In this document: positions 1 through 9,174 of the stretch, in pieces
Layout of the letters: every line of letters starts with the position of its first letter
Position numbering within the stretch: the stretch's first letter is position 1
NCBI RefSeq assembly: GCF_023115425.1
Contig: NZ_CP096032.1
Span: 620,001-684,000 of the forward strand
DNA: 64,000 nucleotides
Origin: Synechococcus sp. A10-1-5-1
GTDB lineage: Bacteria > Cyanobacteriota > Cyanobacteriia > PCC-6307 > Cyanobiaceae
Reading direction: 5' to 3'
Translations under genes and position numbers: made by a program
The notes under the pieces: generated by a model
The model's database searches: none
What the model saw: the letters and a program-made list of their open reading frames with translations, nothing else
Told to the model about the DNA's origin: nothing

Positions 1-1796
1 GCACCGGGGAGGGCAGCAATGGCGCCGGGATTCAACTCCACCACTTGGCCGGCTCCAAGCATTTCAATGAGGTGGCCAAGCAACCCAAAGCCCGTGACAT
101 CGGTGCAGGCGCTGCAGCCGTAAGCCCGCAACAGCTCCACCAGGGGTGCTTGGTTCTGCTGCATCGTCTCCAAAGCGGCGTCAATCCACTGGGGCTTGGC
201 GACCCCAGCCATCGCCGCAGCAAACAGCACCCCCGTACCAATCGGCCGCGTCAAGATCAAAACCTGATCGCCCTGCAGGGGCCCTTTGGGCCAGTGCTGA
301 TCTGGGGCCACTAATCCATTAACGCTCAGGCTCAAGCCCAAACCAGCGCCATCGCGTCCCTCAAGGGTGTGACCACCGAGCAAGGGCACCCCCAGGGGGT
401 CCAGAACGGAGCGCACACCGGCCAAGGTCTGGAACAACAGTTCCTGCTGCACCGAGGCGGCGGACTCAGGCAAGGTGACCAGGGCTTGAACGCTCTGCAG
501 CTGAGCGCCGCAAGCCCAAAGATCGCTGCTGGCATGCAGGGTGGTCAGCCGGGCATTCAGCCACGGGTCATCCACCAGGGCAGGGAAGCCATCGAGGCTC
601 TGCAACAGCAGATCTCCGCTTCGAGTGGGCGCCAGGACCGCGGCATCCTCCGGCGGTGGGCAATTCCCCTCAGGCTGTAGGCGGGCAAGGGCCCCCTGCA
701 GCGGATCGGCGGCCACCTTGGCGGCACAGCCCCGGCAGGCCATCTCCTCCCCATCACCCATGGCAGCGCCCCGCGCAAACCCCTCCATGAAGCGTCGGTC
801 GATCCGCTGCTTCCAGCGCCAAAGCCAGCGGGAGGGCCCCAGTGACCAGGGCCCATAGAACGCCACCGCCCGGGTGCCTCCATCCCCCAGCAACTGCAGC
901 GCGCGAGCCTGGGGGTGCCAAGGCCTGAGCCCTCGCCCGGGCTGCTCCAGGCTGCGTTTGAGATTGACCGCCAGCAGCGGCGCTGCGCGCACGGCCCAGA
1001 CCCCCGAGGCAGGCCGAGGATCGCGACGGAGCAGACCGCAATCCCCGGAGGCGAACACGCGGGGATGGCCCTCCACCGCCAGGCTTGGCTCAGTCCAGAT
1101 CCTGCCCGTCACGGGGTCGCAGGGCAGACCACTGGCCACCAACCAGGGCGGTGCCTGAGAGCCGGTGCAGGCCAAATCAGCAGGCATCTCGGGGCCCACA
1201 CCGCGGCTCAGAGGAACCCCCGCCTCGGCCAGCAGGAGCTCCCCAGCGCGGTTGGCCGCCGGTGATCCCAGGTGCAACTGCTCACCCCGCAAGAGCAGCT
1301 TGGGCTGGTGGCCCCGGGCCCGGAGCGCCAAGGCCAACTCCACCGCCGCGGCCCCGCCCCCACGAATCAGCAGCGAAGCCGGGGCCTGCTCGAGCCAACG
1401 CAGAAACGGCTCCAACGGCTTGACGCCGAGCTGGCCCTCGGCATCCCTGGTCTGACAACCCACATCGAGGCTGAGGCGATCGAACGCAAGCGGCGGCCTG
1501 CCCTTGAGCAACAGCTGCGAACGCGGCAGATCAATGCCCGTGATTTCAGCCCGCACGAAGGACACAGCTGCTCGATTGCAGAGATCGCGAAGATCAATGG
1601 CGCACTCGCCTGGACCGTAGAGGCCCGCCACCAGGCCTGGCACCATCCCGGAATAGAGGGCGGTGCTGCCGCGATTGACCAGCACCACCGCTGTGTCCTT
1701 GGGCTTGAGCTGAGGGCGCATCAACCAGCGCCGCAGCAGCAGGACATGGCTGTGGCCACCCCCGGCTAACAGCAGCAGCTGACGTGGATGGCTCAA
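1..1796 (-). CDS. selD: Flavoprotein-SelD fusion (selenide, water dikinase), C-terminus outside window
   Basis: SelD makes selenophosphate from selenide and ATP. About 598 codons are in the window and the frame runs off the left edge. The N-terminal ~350 residues begin with a dinucleotide-binding motif (LLLAGGGHSHV) and resemble NADH dehydrogenase/FAD oxidoreductases. The SelD part begins near residue 350 with C354-R-G-C357-A-A-K and continues with an LDGFPALVDDPW-like segment and HASSDLWACG. Cyanobacteria are known to carry this fusion. I place the start at TTG 1796 because it overlaps the stop of the upstream MFS gene (TTGA) and no ATG fits upstream, so translation is probably coupled. The active-site position is Cys, not selenocysteine. 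It is the last visible gene of the minus-strand transporter operon. Confidence 0.88.
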   Translation of the reverse strand, partial: MSHPRQLLLLAGGGHSHVLLLRRWLMRPQLKPKDTAVVLVNRGSTALYSGMVPGLVAGLYGPGECAIDLRDLCNRAAVSFVRAEITGIDLPRSQLLLKGRPPLAFDRLSLDVGCQTRDAEGQLGVKPLEPFLRWLEQAPASLLIRGGGAAAVELALALRARGHQPKLLLRGEQLHLGSPAANRAGELLLAEAGVPLSRGVGPEMPADLACTGSQAPPWLVASGLPCDPVTGRIWTEPSLAVEGHPRVFASGDCGLLRRDPRPASGVWAVRAAPLLAVNLKRSLEQPGRGLRPWHPQARALQLLGDGGTRAVAFYGPWSLGPSRWLWRWKQRIDRRFMEGFARGAAMGDGEEMACRGCAAKVAADPLQGALARLQPEGNCPPPEDAAVLAPTRSGDLLLQSLDGFPALVDDPWLNARLTTLHASSDLWACGAQLQSVQALVTLPESAASVQQELLFQTLAGVRSVLDPLGVPLLGGHTLEGRDGAGLGLSLSVNGLVAPDQHWPKGPLQGDQVLILTRPIGTGVLFAAAMAGVAKPQWIDAALETMQQNQAPLVELLRAYGCSACTDVTGFGLLGHLIEMLGAGQVVELNPGAIAALPG

Positions 1797-3226
1797 GGCC
1801 GGTTCTGGGCCGCCGCACCCAGATCTAGACCCTTGGTTTCAATGCGATAGATCCAGGTCACAGCAGCCCCCACCAGGGACGAGAGCACCAGCAGCGGCAG
1901 CAGCCGTTGGGTGCCCCATTGCGCCAACAAGACCGGGAAAAGAAAGGCCGTGAGAACCGCGCCCACCTTGCCGGCGGCGGCCGCCACACCAGCCCCTAAT
2001 CCCCGTAGATGCGTGGGGAAGAGCTCCCCCGCCAACAGATAGGTCTGGGCATTGGGCCCGACGTTGGTCATGAATTGGAACAGGACAAAGCCGCAGAGGA
2101 TCAGGGGAAGGCTCTGCCCCCAGGGCCCATCACCGGAGCCCAGAGCCGCTAAAGCCAGCCCCAAGGCGCAGCCGATAAAACCGATCACCTGCTGGGGGAT
2201 TCGTCCCCAGCGATCCGCCAGGGCAATGGCCACAGCGATGCCCGCCACAAAGGCCAGATCCACCAGCGCCGCCCCTTTGGCGCCCAGCAGGTCGTCGTGA
2301 ATCACGGCACTGACCGTATGCCCGCCCATCGCCGTGCCGAAGAAGGCACCGATGATCACAGGGGTAAAAATCCCGATGCCATAGGTGGAGATGTCCTGAA
2401 GGAACCAGGGCACCGAAGAGAGCACCGTGGCCCGGAGCAGTCGCCCTTGGAACAGCTCCCTCCAGGAGCCGTTGCCCGGGGAGGAGACCTCAGCGGGCCT
2501 GAGCTCCACATCGGAGCGGTTCAACAGCAATCCCAGTTGCTGCTCGGCGCCCTGTAGATCACCGCGGGAGGCCAACCAATGGCTGCTCTCCGGTAGGAGC
2601 AAGCGGCCCCAAGCCACCAGGGCTACCGGAATCACGGGATAGAGGTAAAAACTGCGCCAGGCCTGCAGTTCGGGGCGCAGCAGCAACACCCCAATCCCCA
2701 GGGCTGTGGCCGCCAGGGCCCCCAGGGCCTGAAAGCTGAAGGCCCCCAAAACCAAACGACCACGAATGGCGGAGGGGATCGATTCGGAGATCACCAGATG
2801 GGCCGTGGGATAGTCCGCCCCCAGGGCAACACCCACCAGCAACAGACAGCTAAGGAGTAGGCCAAAGCTGGGACTGAAGGCCGCGCCGACCAACCCGAGC
2901 AGCAGCAGCAGCATCTCGGTAATGAAGACCGGTTTGCGCCCCCAGCGATCCGCCAGGCCGCCCAGCACCAAGGCACCGATCAAGATCCCCAACAGAGGAG
3001 CCGCCGTCAGCAGACCGCCCTCGGCGGCGCTCAGGGCAAATTCCTCATGGACCAGCGGCAGGGCGATGCCGCCGATGAAGACGACGAACCCCTCGAAAAA
3101 CTTGCCCGCCGAGGCCAAGACCCAGACCAGCCACTGCATCGAGGAGAGGGGGGGCCCCGCCAGGCCTTCGCCACTGGACCAGCGGGGAACTTCGTCGATA
3201 TAGGCCTGAACCTGGCGCCGTTCCAT
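1793..3226 (-). CDS. MFS transporter, sugar-porter-like
   Basis: A 477-residue inner-membrane carrier with about 12 hydrophobic segments. The signature GGLADRWGRKP lies after the second segment and a partial copy (ALADRWGR) lies in the second half, as expected for the major facilitator superfamily. PESSHWLASRG before the central loop is typical of sugar/organic-ion porters. The substrate cannot be read from sequence. The ATG directly follows the TAG stop of the ABC ATPase gene with no spacing, and its own stop overlaps the TTG start of selD, so it sits inside a co-transcribed unit. An organic acid or sugar:H+ symporter is equally possible. Confidence 0.85.
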   Translation of the reverse strand: MERRQVQAYIDEVPRWSSGEGLAGPPLSSMQWLVWVLASAGKFFEGFVVFIGGIALPLVHEEFALSAAEGGLLTAAPLLGILIGALVLGGLADRWGRKPVFITEMLLLLLGLVGAAFSPSFGLLLSCLLLVGVALGADYPTAHLVISESIPSAIRGRLVLGAFSFQALGALAATALGIGVLLLRPELQAWRSFYLYPVIPVALVAWGRLLLPESSHWLASRGDLQGAEQQLGLLLNRSDVELRPAEVSSPGNGSWRELFQGRLLRATVLSSVPWFLQDISTYGIGIFTPVIIGAFFGTAMGGHTVSAVIHDDLLGAKGAALVDLAFVAGIAVAIALADRWGRIPQQVIGFIGCALGLALAALGSGDGPWGQSLPLILCGFVLFQFMTNVGPNAQTYLLAGELFPTHLRGLGAGVAAAAGKVGAVLTAFLFPVLLAQWGTQRLLPLLVLSSLVGAAVTWIYRIETKGLDLGAAAQNRP

Positions 3227-3970
3227 CTAGGCAATCTGGCTCAGGAATTGCCGCGTGCGCTGGTGTTGCGGTGCGCTGAAGAACTGCTCGGGCGGAGCAA
3301 TCTCAACCACTTCCCCCTCGGCCATCAACACCACCCGGCTGGCCACCTGACGGGCGAAACGCACCTCATGGGTGACCACCACCATGGTCATCCCATCGCG
3401 GGCCAGCTCCTGCATCACCTCCAGCACCTCCTGCACCATCTCGGGATCGAGGGCGCTGGTGGGTTCATCGAAGAGCATCACCCGCGGCTCCATACACAAC
3501 GATCGGGCGATCGCGACCCGCTGCTGCTGACCGCCAGAGAGCTGCCCGGGATACTTGTCGGCCTGCTCACGGATATTCACGCGCTCCAGCAGGTCCAAGG
3601 CCTCCTGCTCCACTTCGGCCTTGTCCCGCTTGCGCACCAGCACCGGTGCGAGGCAGAGGTTCTCGAGAACCGTCAGATGGGGGAACAGATTGAACTGTTG
3701 AAAGACCATCCCCACCTCACGGCGGATCGCATCGATGTTGCGGACGTCATCGGAGAGCGCCATCCCATCGACGACGATCGATCCCGCCTGGAAATCCTCG
3801 AGGGCGTTGAAGGTGCGAATGAACGTGCTCTTACCGGAGCCGGAGGGCCCCATGATCACCACCACCTCACCGCGATAGACGCTCAGGTCCACACCGCGAA
3901 GGGCGTGGTAGCCGTTGGGGTACCACTTCTCGACCCCGCGGGCCTCGATGATCAGGTCGCGATCCGTCAT
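3227..3970 (-). CDS. aapP: Polar amino acid ABC transporter, ATP-binding subunit
   Basis: A 247-residue ATPase that powers amino acid uptake. It has Walker A GPSGSGKST, the Q-loop (VFQQFNLFPHLTV), the ABC signature LSGGQQQR, Walker B MLFDEP and the switch histidine VVTHE, all in family order. I chose ATG 3970 rather than the longer reading to 4057 because homologues begin just before the first beta strand (DLIIEARGVEKWYP) and the longer form would overlap the upstream permease gene. It starts 8 bp after that permease. The family is GlnQ/AapP/BgtA; the symbol denotes the family, not a proven substrate. Confidence 0.93.
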   Translation of the reverse strand: MTDRDLIIEARGVEKWYPNGYHALRGVDLSVYRGEVVVIMGPSGSGKSTFIRTFNALEDFQAGSIVVDGMALSDDVRNIDAIRREVGMVFQQFNLFPHLTVLENLCLAPVLVRKRDKAEVEQEALDLLERVNIREQADKYPGQLSGGQQQRVAIARSLCMEPRVMLFDEPTSALDPEMVQEVLEVMQELARDGMTMVVVTHEVRFARQVASRVVLMAEGEVVEIAPPEQFFSAPQHQRTRQFLSQIA

Positions 3971-3978
3971 GGGGAGAC

Positions 3979-5190
3979 TCAGGCGGGTTGAGGGTTGGGA
4001 TTCAGGCGGGTTTCCAGGGCGCGGCTCCCCAAACCCAAGGCCGCGCAGCAGCACCAAAACAGCACCGCCAGCACGAGATAGACCTCGGCGTCCTTCCCGA
4101 GGAAAGCAGGGTTGGCCATCACCGCCCGGGCCGTGCCCAGCAGCTCAAACAAACCGATCAGCGAGAGCAAGGTGGTGTCCTGCAGCAGGTTGATGAACTG
4201 CCCGACCATGGCCGGCAAGGCCACCCGCAGGGCCTGGGGCAAGACCACCTTGAGCATGGCCTGATGAACCGGCAAGCCCAGGGCGCGGGCTGCCTCCATC
4301 TGTCCCGGGGGCAAGGCCACCAACCCCGACCGCACGGCTTCGGCGACATAGGCCGCCGCAAAGAAGGTCAGCACCCAAGCCGCGCGCCAGACCCGATCCG
4401 GAGTGAAGCCACCTGGCAGCAAGAGCCCCAGGATGTTCTGGCCGAGAAACAGCAGGGTGATCAGCGGCGCCCCGCGGATGAACTCGATGTAGATCACCGA
4501 GAGCCAACGCAGCAGCGGCAAGCGGCTGCGCCGGCCGAGGGCGAGCAGCACCCCCAAAGGGAAGCAAAGCAGGATCGCGAAGCTGGCCTCGATCAAGGTC
4601 AACAGCAGCCCACCCCAACGGGAAGGGGAAACCGCGGGCAGACCGAAGCCCCCCGCGATCAAGGTCATGCCCACCACGTAGAGGAACGGCCAGATCAAGG
4701 GCCAGCCCCGACGCAGCAAAGCAGGTAGGGCTGCCCCAAAGCGCCCGGCCAACCAACGGCAAGAGAGCAACAGAGTCGTGACCAGCCACCAGCGCAGGGC
4801 GATGGCGGAGCTCAGCTGAAGAAACAGCGGCAAGAGCCCCGCCAGACCCGCCAGCAGCGCAACGGCCAAACGATCATTGCCCGGCCAGAGCACGGCCCGA
4901 CGATCGGGGCGAGGCAAAGCACGCAGCAGTCCCCAACTCAAGCCCGTGGCACCCGCCAGGAGGGTCGTGAGCAACCACAGGCGCCACTGCTGATCAAGCG
5001 GATAGCGGCCAATGGCGAACAGGGTGCTGTTGACCTGAATCACCGCCCACTGGGCTTTGAAGACCAGCCACTGGATCAAGGCATGGCCACCGGCCAACAG
5101 GGCGGCCAGCAGCAGGGCCGTGATCAGGCCATCGAGGGGAGACGCGAAGAAGGCGGCCCGCAGGCGCTGCAGTTGGGAGGAGCGCTCCAT
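3979..5190 (-). CDS. aapM: Polar amino acid ABC transporter permease (AapM/BztC type)
   Basis: A 403-residue inner-membrane permease. The N-terminal half has several hydrophobic segments before the conserved permease core. The C-terminal half carries the HisM/AapM-type EAA region (EAVRSGLVALPPGQMEAARALG) that docks on the ATPase. The length matches the long permease subunits of AapQM/BztBC systems. Its ATG overlaps the stop of the preceding permease gene (ATGA), indicating translational coupling. With its neighbours it forms an ABC importer similar to the cyanobacterial NatFGH-BgtA system for acidic and neutral amino acids. Confidence 0.92.
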   Translation of the reverse strand: MERSSQLQRLRAAFFASPLDGLITALLLAALLAGGHALIQWLVFKAQWAVIQVNSTLFAIGRYPLDQQWRLWLLTTLLAGATGLSWGLLRALPRPDRRAVLWPGNDRLAVALLAGLAGLLPLFLQLSSAIALRWWLVTTLLLSCRWLAGRFGAALPALLRRGWPLIWPFLYVVGMTLIAGGFGLPAVSPSRWGGLLLTLIEASFAILLCFPLGVLLALGRRSRLPLLRWLSVIYIEFIRGAPLITLLFLGQNILGLLLPGGFTPDRVWRAAWVLTFFAAAYVAEAVRSGLVALPPGQMEAARALGLPVHQAMLKVVLPQALRVALPAMVGQFINLLQDTTLLSLIGLFELLGTARAVMANPAFLGKDAEVYLVLAVLFWCCCAALGLGSRALETRLNPNPQPA

Positions 5191-6146
5191 CAGCGACTCC
5201 TCATCTGGACAGCCCGGTTCAGCCCGTTCATCAGAGCGGAGATCACCAGATCAATCGCCAAGTAGGCCCCCAGCAGGATCACCATGACCTCCACAGCTCG
5301 CCCGGTCTGGTTCAAGGTCGTCTCCGCCACGGAATAGAGATCGGCGTAGCCGCAGGCGATGGCCAGCGAAGAGCTCTTAGCCAGGGAGATGTACTGATTA
5401 TTCAGACCTGGAACGATCACCGGCAGGGCCTGGGGCAGGACCACCCGGCGCAGGGTTTGCAGAGGGCTGAAGCCCAGCGATCGGGCGGCCTCCCACTGCC
5501 CCTTGGGCACCGAGGCAATCCCTCCCCGAACCACCTCCGAGATAAAGGCAGAGATGTAGACGATCAAGCCAGTCAGGAGGGCGGCGAACTCAACGCTCAG
5601 ACGAATCGGTGCCTGCCAAACCCCATTCACCAACTCAGGCATCCCCAGGTAGAGGCCCGACTGCGCCAACACCAGCCCCGGCCACTGAATCGCCTGGGCC
5701 CCACCCGGCAGGGAGAGAAAGACCACGAAATACCAGAACACCAACTGCAGCAGCAGGGGAATGTTGCGGATCAGCTCGACGTAGACCCGCGCCAGGCCCC
5801 TCAGCAAGGCGTTGCCACTAAAGGAGGCCACCCCAACGGCAGTACCGACGATCGAAGCGCCGATCAAACCAAGAACGACAACACGCAAGGTGTTGACCAG
5901 TCCCGCCAGCAGCGCCCACCAGTAGGGCTGCTCTGCACTGAAGGGCAACCAACTGCCGGAGATGTCAAAACCGGCGGGGTTGCCGATCCAGCGCCAGGTC
6001 AGCAGCAAACCGGCCGAGGCCAGGTTCTGCACCAAGTTCCCCAGCAGGAAAGCCACCAGGACCAGCACCAGCAGACCGACCACGGCCTGAACCAACCAGG
6101 GGATCAGGCGGCGGTTGCGCCACCAAGGCGTGACCGACTCAGCCAT
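5190..6146 (-). CDS. aapQ: Polar amino acid ABC transporter permease (AapQ/BztB type)
   Basis: A 318-residue permease partner of the adjacent AapM-like subunit. It has a hydrophobic segment after a short basic N-terminus (WWRNRR), a run of membrane spans and the EAA loop (SEVVRGGIASVPKGQWEAARSLG). I use ATG 6146 because it overlaps the TGA of the binding-protein gene (ATGA). The longer reading to 6188 adds residues inside that upstream gene. Order and spacing make the four ABC genes one transcription unit. The large periplasmic loop after the first span is typical of this subfamily. Confidence 0.92.
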   Translation of the reverse strand: MAESVTPWWRNRRLIPWLVQAVVGLLVLVLVAFLLGNLVQNLASAGLLLTWRWIGNPAGFDISGSWLPFSAEQPYWWALLAGLVNTLRVVVLGLIGASIVGTAVGVASFSGNALLRGLARVYVELIRNIPLLLQLVFWYFVVFLSLPGGAQAIQWPGLVLAQSGLYLGMPELVNGVWQAPIRLSVEFAALLTGLIVYISAFISEVVRGGIASVPKGQWEAARSLGFSPLQTLRRVVLPQALPVIVPGLNNQYISLAKSSSLAIACGYADLYSVAETTLNQTGRAVEVMVILLGAYLAIDLVISALMNGLNRAVQMRSR

Positions 6147-7219
6147 CAGCGGAAGGGCGGCGAATAGATCAAGCCGCCATCGGTCCACTGGCGATTGGTG
6201 CCCCGCTCCAGATCGATGCTGGTGTTCACGCCCAAGTTGCGATCAAAGATCTCGCCGTAATTGCCCACGGCCTTGATCACCTGAACGACGAAATCAGCCG
6301 GCAAGCCAAGCTGCTGGCCCAACTGGCCATCCACCCCGAGAAAACGCCGCAGATCGGCCTGGTTGCTGTCGGCCTGGGCCTCAGCGAGCTTGGTCTCGAC
6401 GTTGGCCTGGGTGATGCCGGATTCTTCCGCCTGCATCAGGGCAAAGGCGATCCAACGCACCGCATCGGCCCAGGCCGGATCACCGTTCACCGTGGCCATG
6501 GCCAAGGGTTCTTTGCTCAGGTCGCCGGCAAGCAGGACGTGGGCCTTGGGGTCGGGAAAGCTGCTGCGTTTGGCGGCCAGCAGAGCTCGATCACTGGTGA
6601 CCGCCACACATCGGCCCTGGAGATAGGCCCCGTAGGTCTGGCCGTCGTTTTGAAACTTCAGCGGCATGTAGGCGGCGTTGAGCTCCCGCATCCGATCCGC
6701 CAGGTTTAATTCCGTGGTGGTCCCGGTGGTCACGCAGATCGGCTTGCCGGCCAGCTGCTTCAAGGAGGTGATGCCGCTTCCCGCGTTCACCATCACGGCC
6801 TGACCGCCATAGAAATGGACCGGCGCAAAACTCAGGGCGTTGCCCCCTGCCGCATCGCGGCTGAGGGTCATGGTGGTGCTGCGGGAGAGCAGATCCACTT
6901 CGCCGCTATTGACCGCCGCAAAGCGCTCACTGGCGCTGAGATCGCGGAATTCCACCTTGGCGGGATCGCCGAGCACTCCAGCGGCGACCGCCCGGCAGAG
7001 GTCCACCTCAAAGCCCTGGTAGCGGCCATCAGGGGCGACAAAGCTGAAGCCCGGCAACTTGCCGTCGACGCCGCAGACCAATTCACCGCGGGCCTTCAGC
7101 GCAGCGAGCTTTTGGCTTTGCACCCCCGAACCTTCAACGGCACAACCCGTGAGGGCCAGGCCAGCGAGCAGGGGCAGCGATCGGATGACCTTGCCGCTGA
7201 GCGAAGGGGAAAAGGGCAT
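6146..7219 (-). CDS. aapJ: Amino acid ABC transporter substrate-binding lipoprotein
   Basis: A 357-residue periplasmic binding protein, first gene of the transporter operon. ATG 7219 gives a basic start, a hydrophobic stretch and a lipobox LTGC, so the mature protein is probably lipid-anchored. The body follows the SBP family 3/AapJ pattern: GVDGKLPGFSF near the mature N-terminus, QGFEVDLCRA, a DLLSRSTTMTLSRD segment and a C-terminal VGNYGEIFDRN. The DGKLPGFS and SRSTTMT segments are typical of general L-amino acid binding proteins (AapJ/BztA/NatF). The operon promoter should lie in the 7220-7382 interval. Confidence 0.92.
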   Translation of the reverse strand: MPFSPSLSGKVIRSLPLLAGLALTGCAVEGSGVQSQKLAALKARGELVCGVDGKLPGFSFVAPDGRYQGFEVDLCRAVAAGVLGDPAKVEFRDLSASERFAAVNSGEVDLLSRSTTMTLSRDAAGGNALSFAPVHFYGGQAVMVNAGSGITSLKQLAGKPICVTTGTTTELNLADRMRELNAAYMPLKFQNDGQTYGAYLQGRCVAVTSDRALLAAKRSSFPDPKAHVLLAGDLSKEPLAMATVNGDPAWADAVRWIAFALMQAEESGITQANVETKLAEAQADSNQADLRRFLGVDGQLGQQLGLPADFVVQVIKAVGNYGEIFDRNLGVNTSIDLERGTNRQWTDGGLIYSPPFR

Positions 7220-7382
7220 CAACCAGGGCTCATTTCGCGAATTGTGCCACCGGTCCTCCAATGAGGCCTGAGCCTGCCACTGGTTTTTTCATTCGGCTGC
7301 TCTGAACGCGAACGAGTGCCCCACAACGTCGCCGAAACAGCGGCCTAGGGTCACCCCATCTATCGCTGCACCCAACGCTTCG

Positions 7383-7952
7383 ATGAGTTCGATCAAGCGC
7401 CTGAGCTGGGCCATTGAGAACGTCTTTGAACGCTGGCTCTGGAAATTCCGATTAATCGCGATCGTGCCCGTGGTGATGAGCCTGCTGGGCAGCGGCGCCA
7501 CCTTCATCAGCGGCACTTCAGAGATCTGGCACTCCATGGGCCTACTGCTTGATGCCTCCCCGGACGACAGCCGCACGGTGGCTCTGCTGCTTGGGGAGCT
7601 GGTGGGCGGCGTCGATCTGTATCTGATCGGGATCGCCCTGATGATCTTTGGCTATGGCGTCTACGAGCTGCTGATCTCTGACATCGAGGCGGCCCGCAGC
7701 CCTGGCGCCGGCGGCAACGGACTGCTGGACATCCGCAGCCTGGATGTTCTGAAGGAAAAGTTGGTGAAGGTGATCCTGGTGGCCTTGATCGTGGCCGCCT
7801 TTAAGTCGATGTTGATCTTCCCGATCGACAACACCACCAATCTGTTGGTCTTCTCCGGCTCGGTGCTACTGCTGGCCCTCTCGGCCTACCTGGTCTCCGG
7901 TGGTCCAAACCGATCCACCTGGAACCAGCCCAGGGAGACCCCCTTTGAGTAG
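7383..7952 (+). CDS. UPF0114 (YqhA-like) membrane protein
   Basis: A 189-residue protein with about four hydrophobic segments: an N-terminal amphipathic region (IENVFERWLWKFRLIAIVPV), a second span around GVDLYLIGIALMIFGYGVYELL, and two near the C-terminus. This matches the UPF0114/YqhA family, whose function is unknown. It lies divergent from the amino acid transporter operon and 24 bp upstream of pyrC on the same strand. Nothing in the sequence indicates a substrate. Confidence 0.8.
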   Translation: MSSIKRLSWAIENVFERWLWKFRLIAIVPVVMSLLGSGATFISGTSEIWHSMGLLLDASPDDSRTVALLLGELVGGVDLYLIGIALMIFGYGVYELLISDIEAARSPGAGGNGLLDIRSLDVLKEKLVKVILVALIVAAFKSMLIFPIDNTTNLLVFSGSVLLLALSAYLVSGGPNRSTWNQPRETPFE

Positions 7953-7976
7953 AGCACTGTTGTGTAAAACGAAGGG

Positions 7977-9077
7977 ATGACCAGCACCCTCTCGATCCGC
8001 ACGCCAGACGACTGGCATCTCCACCTGCGCGATGGGGAGATGCTGCAGGCGGTAGTCGGCCACACGGCGCGGCAATTCGCCCGGGCCATCGTGATGCCCA
8101 ACCTCAAGCCACCCATCACCACGGTGGAGCAGGCCAAGGCCTACCGCGATCGGATCACGGCCGCCCTGAGGGCCAGCCAAGGGGCTGACGCCGCAGCAGG
8201 TTTCACGCCGCTGATGACCGCCTACCTGACGGAAACCATCAACCCCGCCGAGCTCGAGCTGGGCTACGGCGAAGGGGTCTTCAGCGCCGCCAAGCTCTAT
8301 CCCGCCGGCGCGACCACCAACTCCGATGCCGGGGTGCGCGATCTCGCCAACATCCAATCCGTGCTGGAGACGATGGAGCGGATTGGCATGCCGTTGCTGA
8401 TCCACGGCGAGGTCACCGATCCAGCCGTTGACATCTTTGATCGCGAGGCGGTCTTCATCGAGCAGCAGCTCATCCCCCTGCTCCAGCGCCATCCGGGCTT
8501 GAAGGTGGTGCTCGAGCACATCACCACCGCCGACGCGGCGGACTTCGTGGCCACCGGACCCGACAACCTGGCGGCGACGATCACGCCGCACCACCTGCAC
8601 ATCAACCGCAACGCCCTCTTCCAAGGGGGCCTGCGGCCGGACTTCTACTGCCTGCCGATCGCCAAACGGGAACGGCATCGCCTCGCCCTGCGGGCGGCGG
8701 CCACCGGCGGCAGCAGCAAGTTCTTCCTGGGCACCGATTCAGCGCCCCACCCGAGGGGATCGAAGGAATCGGCCTGCGGCTGCGCCGGGATCTACAACGC
8801 ACCGTTTGCCATCGAGAGCTACGCCCAAGTCTTCGAAGAAGAGGGGGTGCTCGATCGCCTCGAGGCCTTCGCCAGCGTGCATGGCCCGACTTTCTACGGG
8901 CTCCCGCTCAACACGGGCACGATTGCACTGGAACGCAGCGGCAGCAACGACTCGATTCCAGGCCTGATGGAGCTCGAGAACGGCAGCACGACTCCCACAA
9001 CCCTGGTGCCATTTCACGCCGGTGAAGCACTGAATTGGCGCCTCAATCAGGCCCAATGGCACACAAAAGCGGCGTAA
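7977..9077 (+). CDS. pyrC: Dihydroorotase (type II)
   Basis: A 366-residue zinc enzyme that cyclises carbamoyl-aspartate to dihydroorotate in pyrimidine synthesis. The metal-binding DWHLHLRDG sits at residues 12-20. Further metal and substrate residues are seen in IVMPNLKPP, LLIHGEVTD and VLEHITTADA, and the catalytic aspartate region is GTDSAPHPRGSKE. Length and motifs fit the E. coli PyrC class rather than the larger multidomain class. The window also holds carB of the same pathway, about 17 kb away and not linked. Confidence 0.95.
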   Translation: MTSTLSIRTPDDWHLHLRDGEMLQAVVGHTARQFARAIVMPNLKPPITTVEQAKAYRDRITAALRASQGADAAAGFTPLMTAYLTETINPAELELGYGEGVFSAAKLYPAGATTNSDAGVRDLANIQSVLETMERIGMPLLIHGEVTDPAVDIFDREAVFIEQQLIPLLQRHPGLKVVLEHITTADAADFVATGPDNLAATITPHHLHINRNALFQGGLRPDFYCLPIAKRERHRLALRAAATGGSSKFFLGTDSAPHPRGSKESACGCAGIYNAPFAIESYAQVFEEEGVLDRLEAFASVHGPTFYGLPLNTGTIALERSGSNDSIPGLMELENGSTTPTTLVPFHAGEALNWRLNQAQWHTKAA

Positions 9078-9174
9078 AGAGCTCGCAATCTTTCAAAGAC
9101 AGCCAAGACAAACCTGCCTACTTTCGACGCGGCTGCGTGAATCACGCGCTTCTCCCACAGTCCGCCCGAACCAC

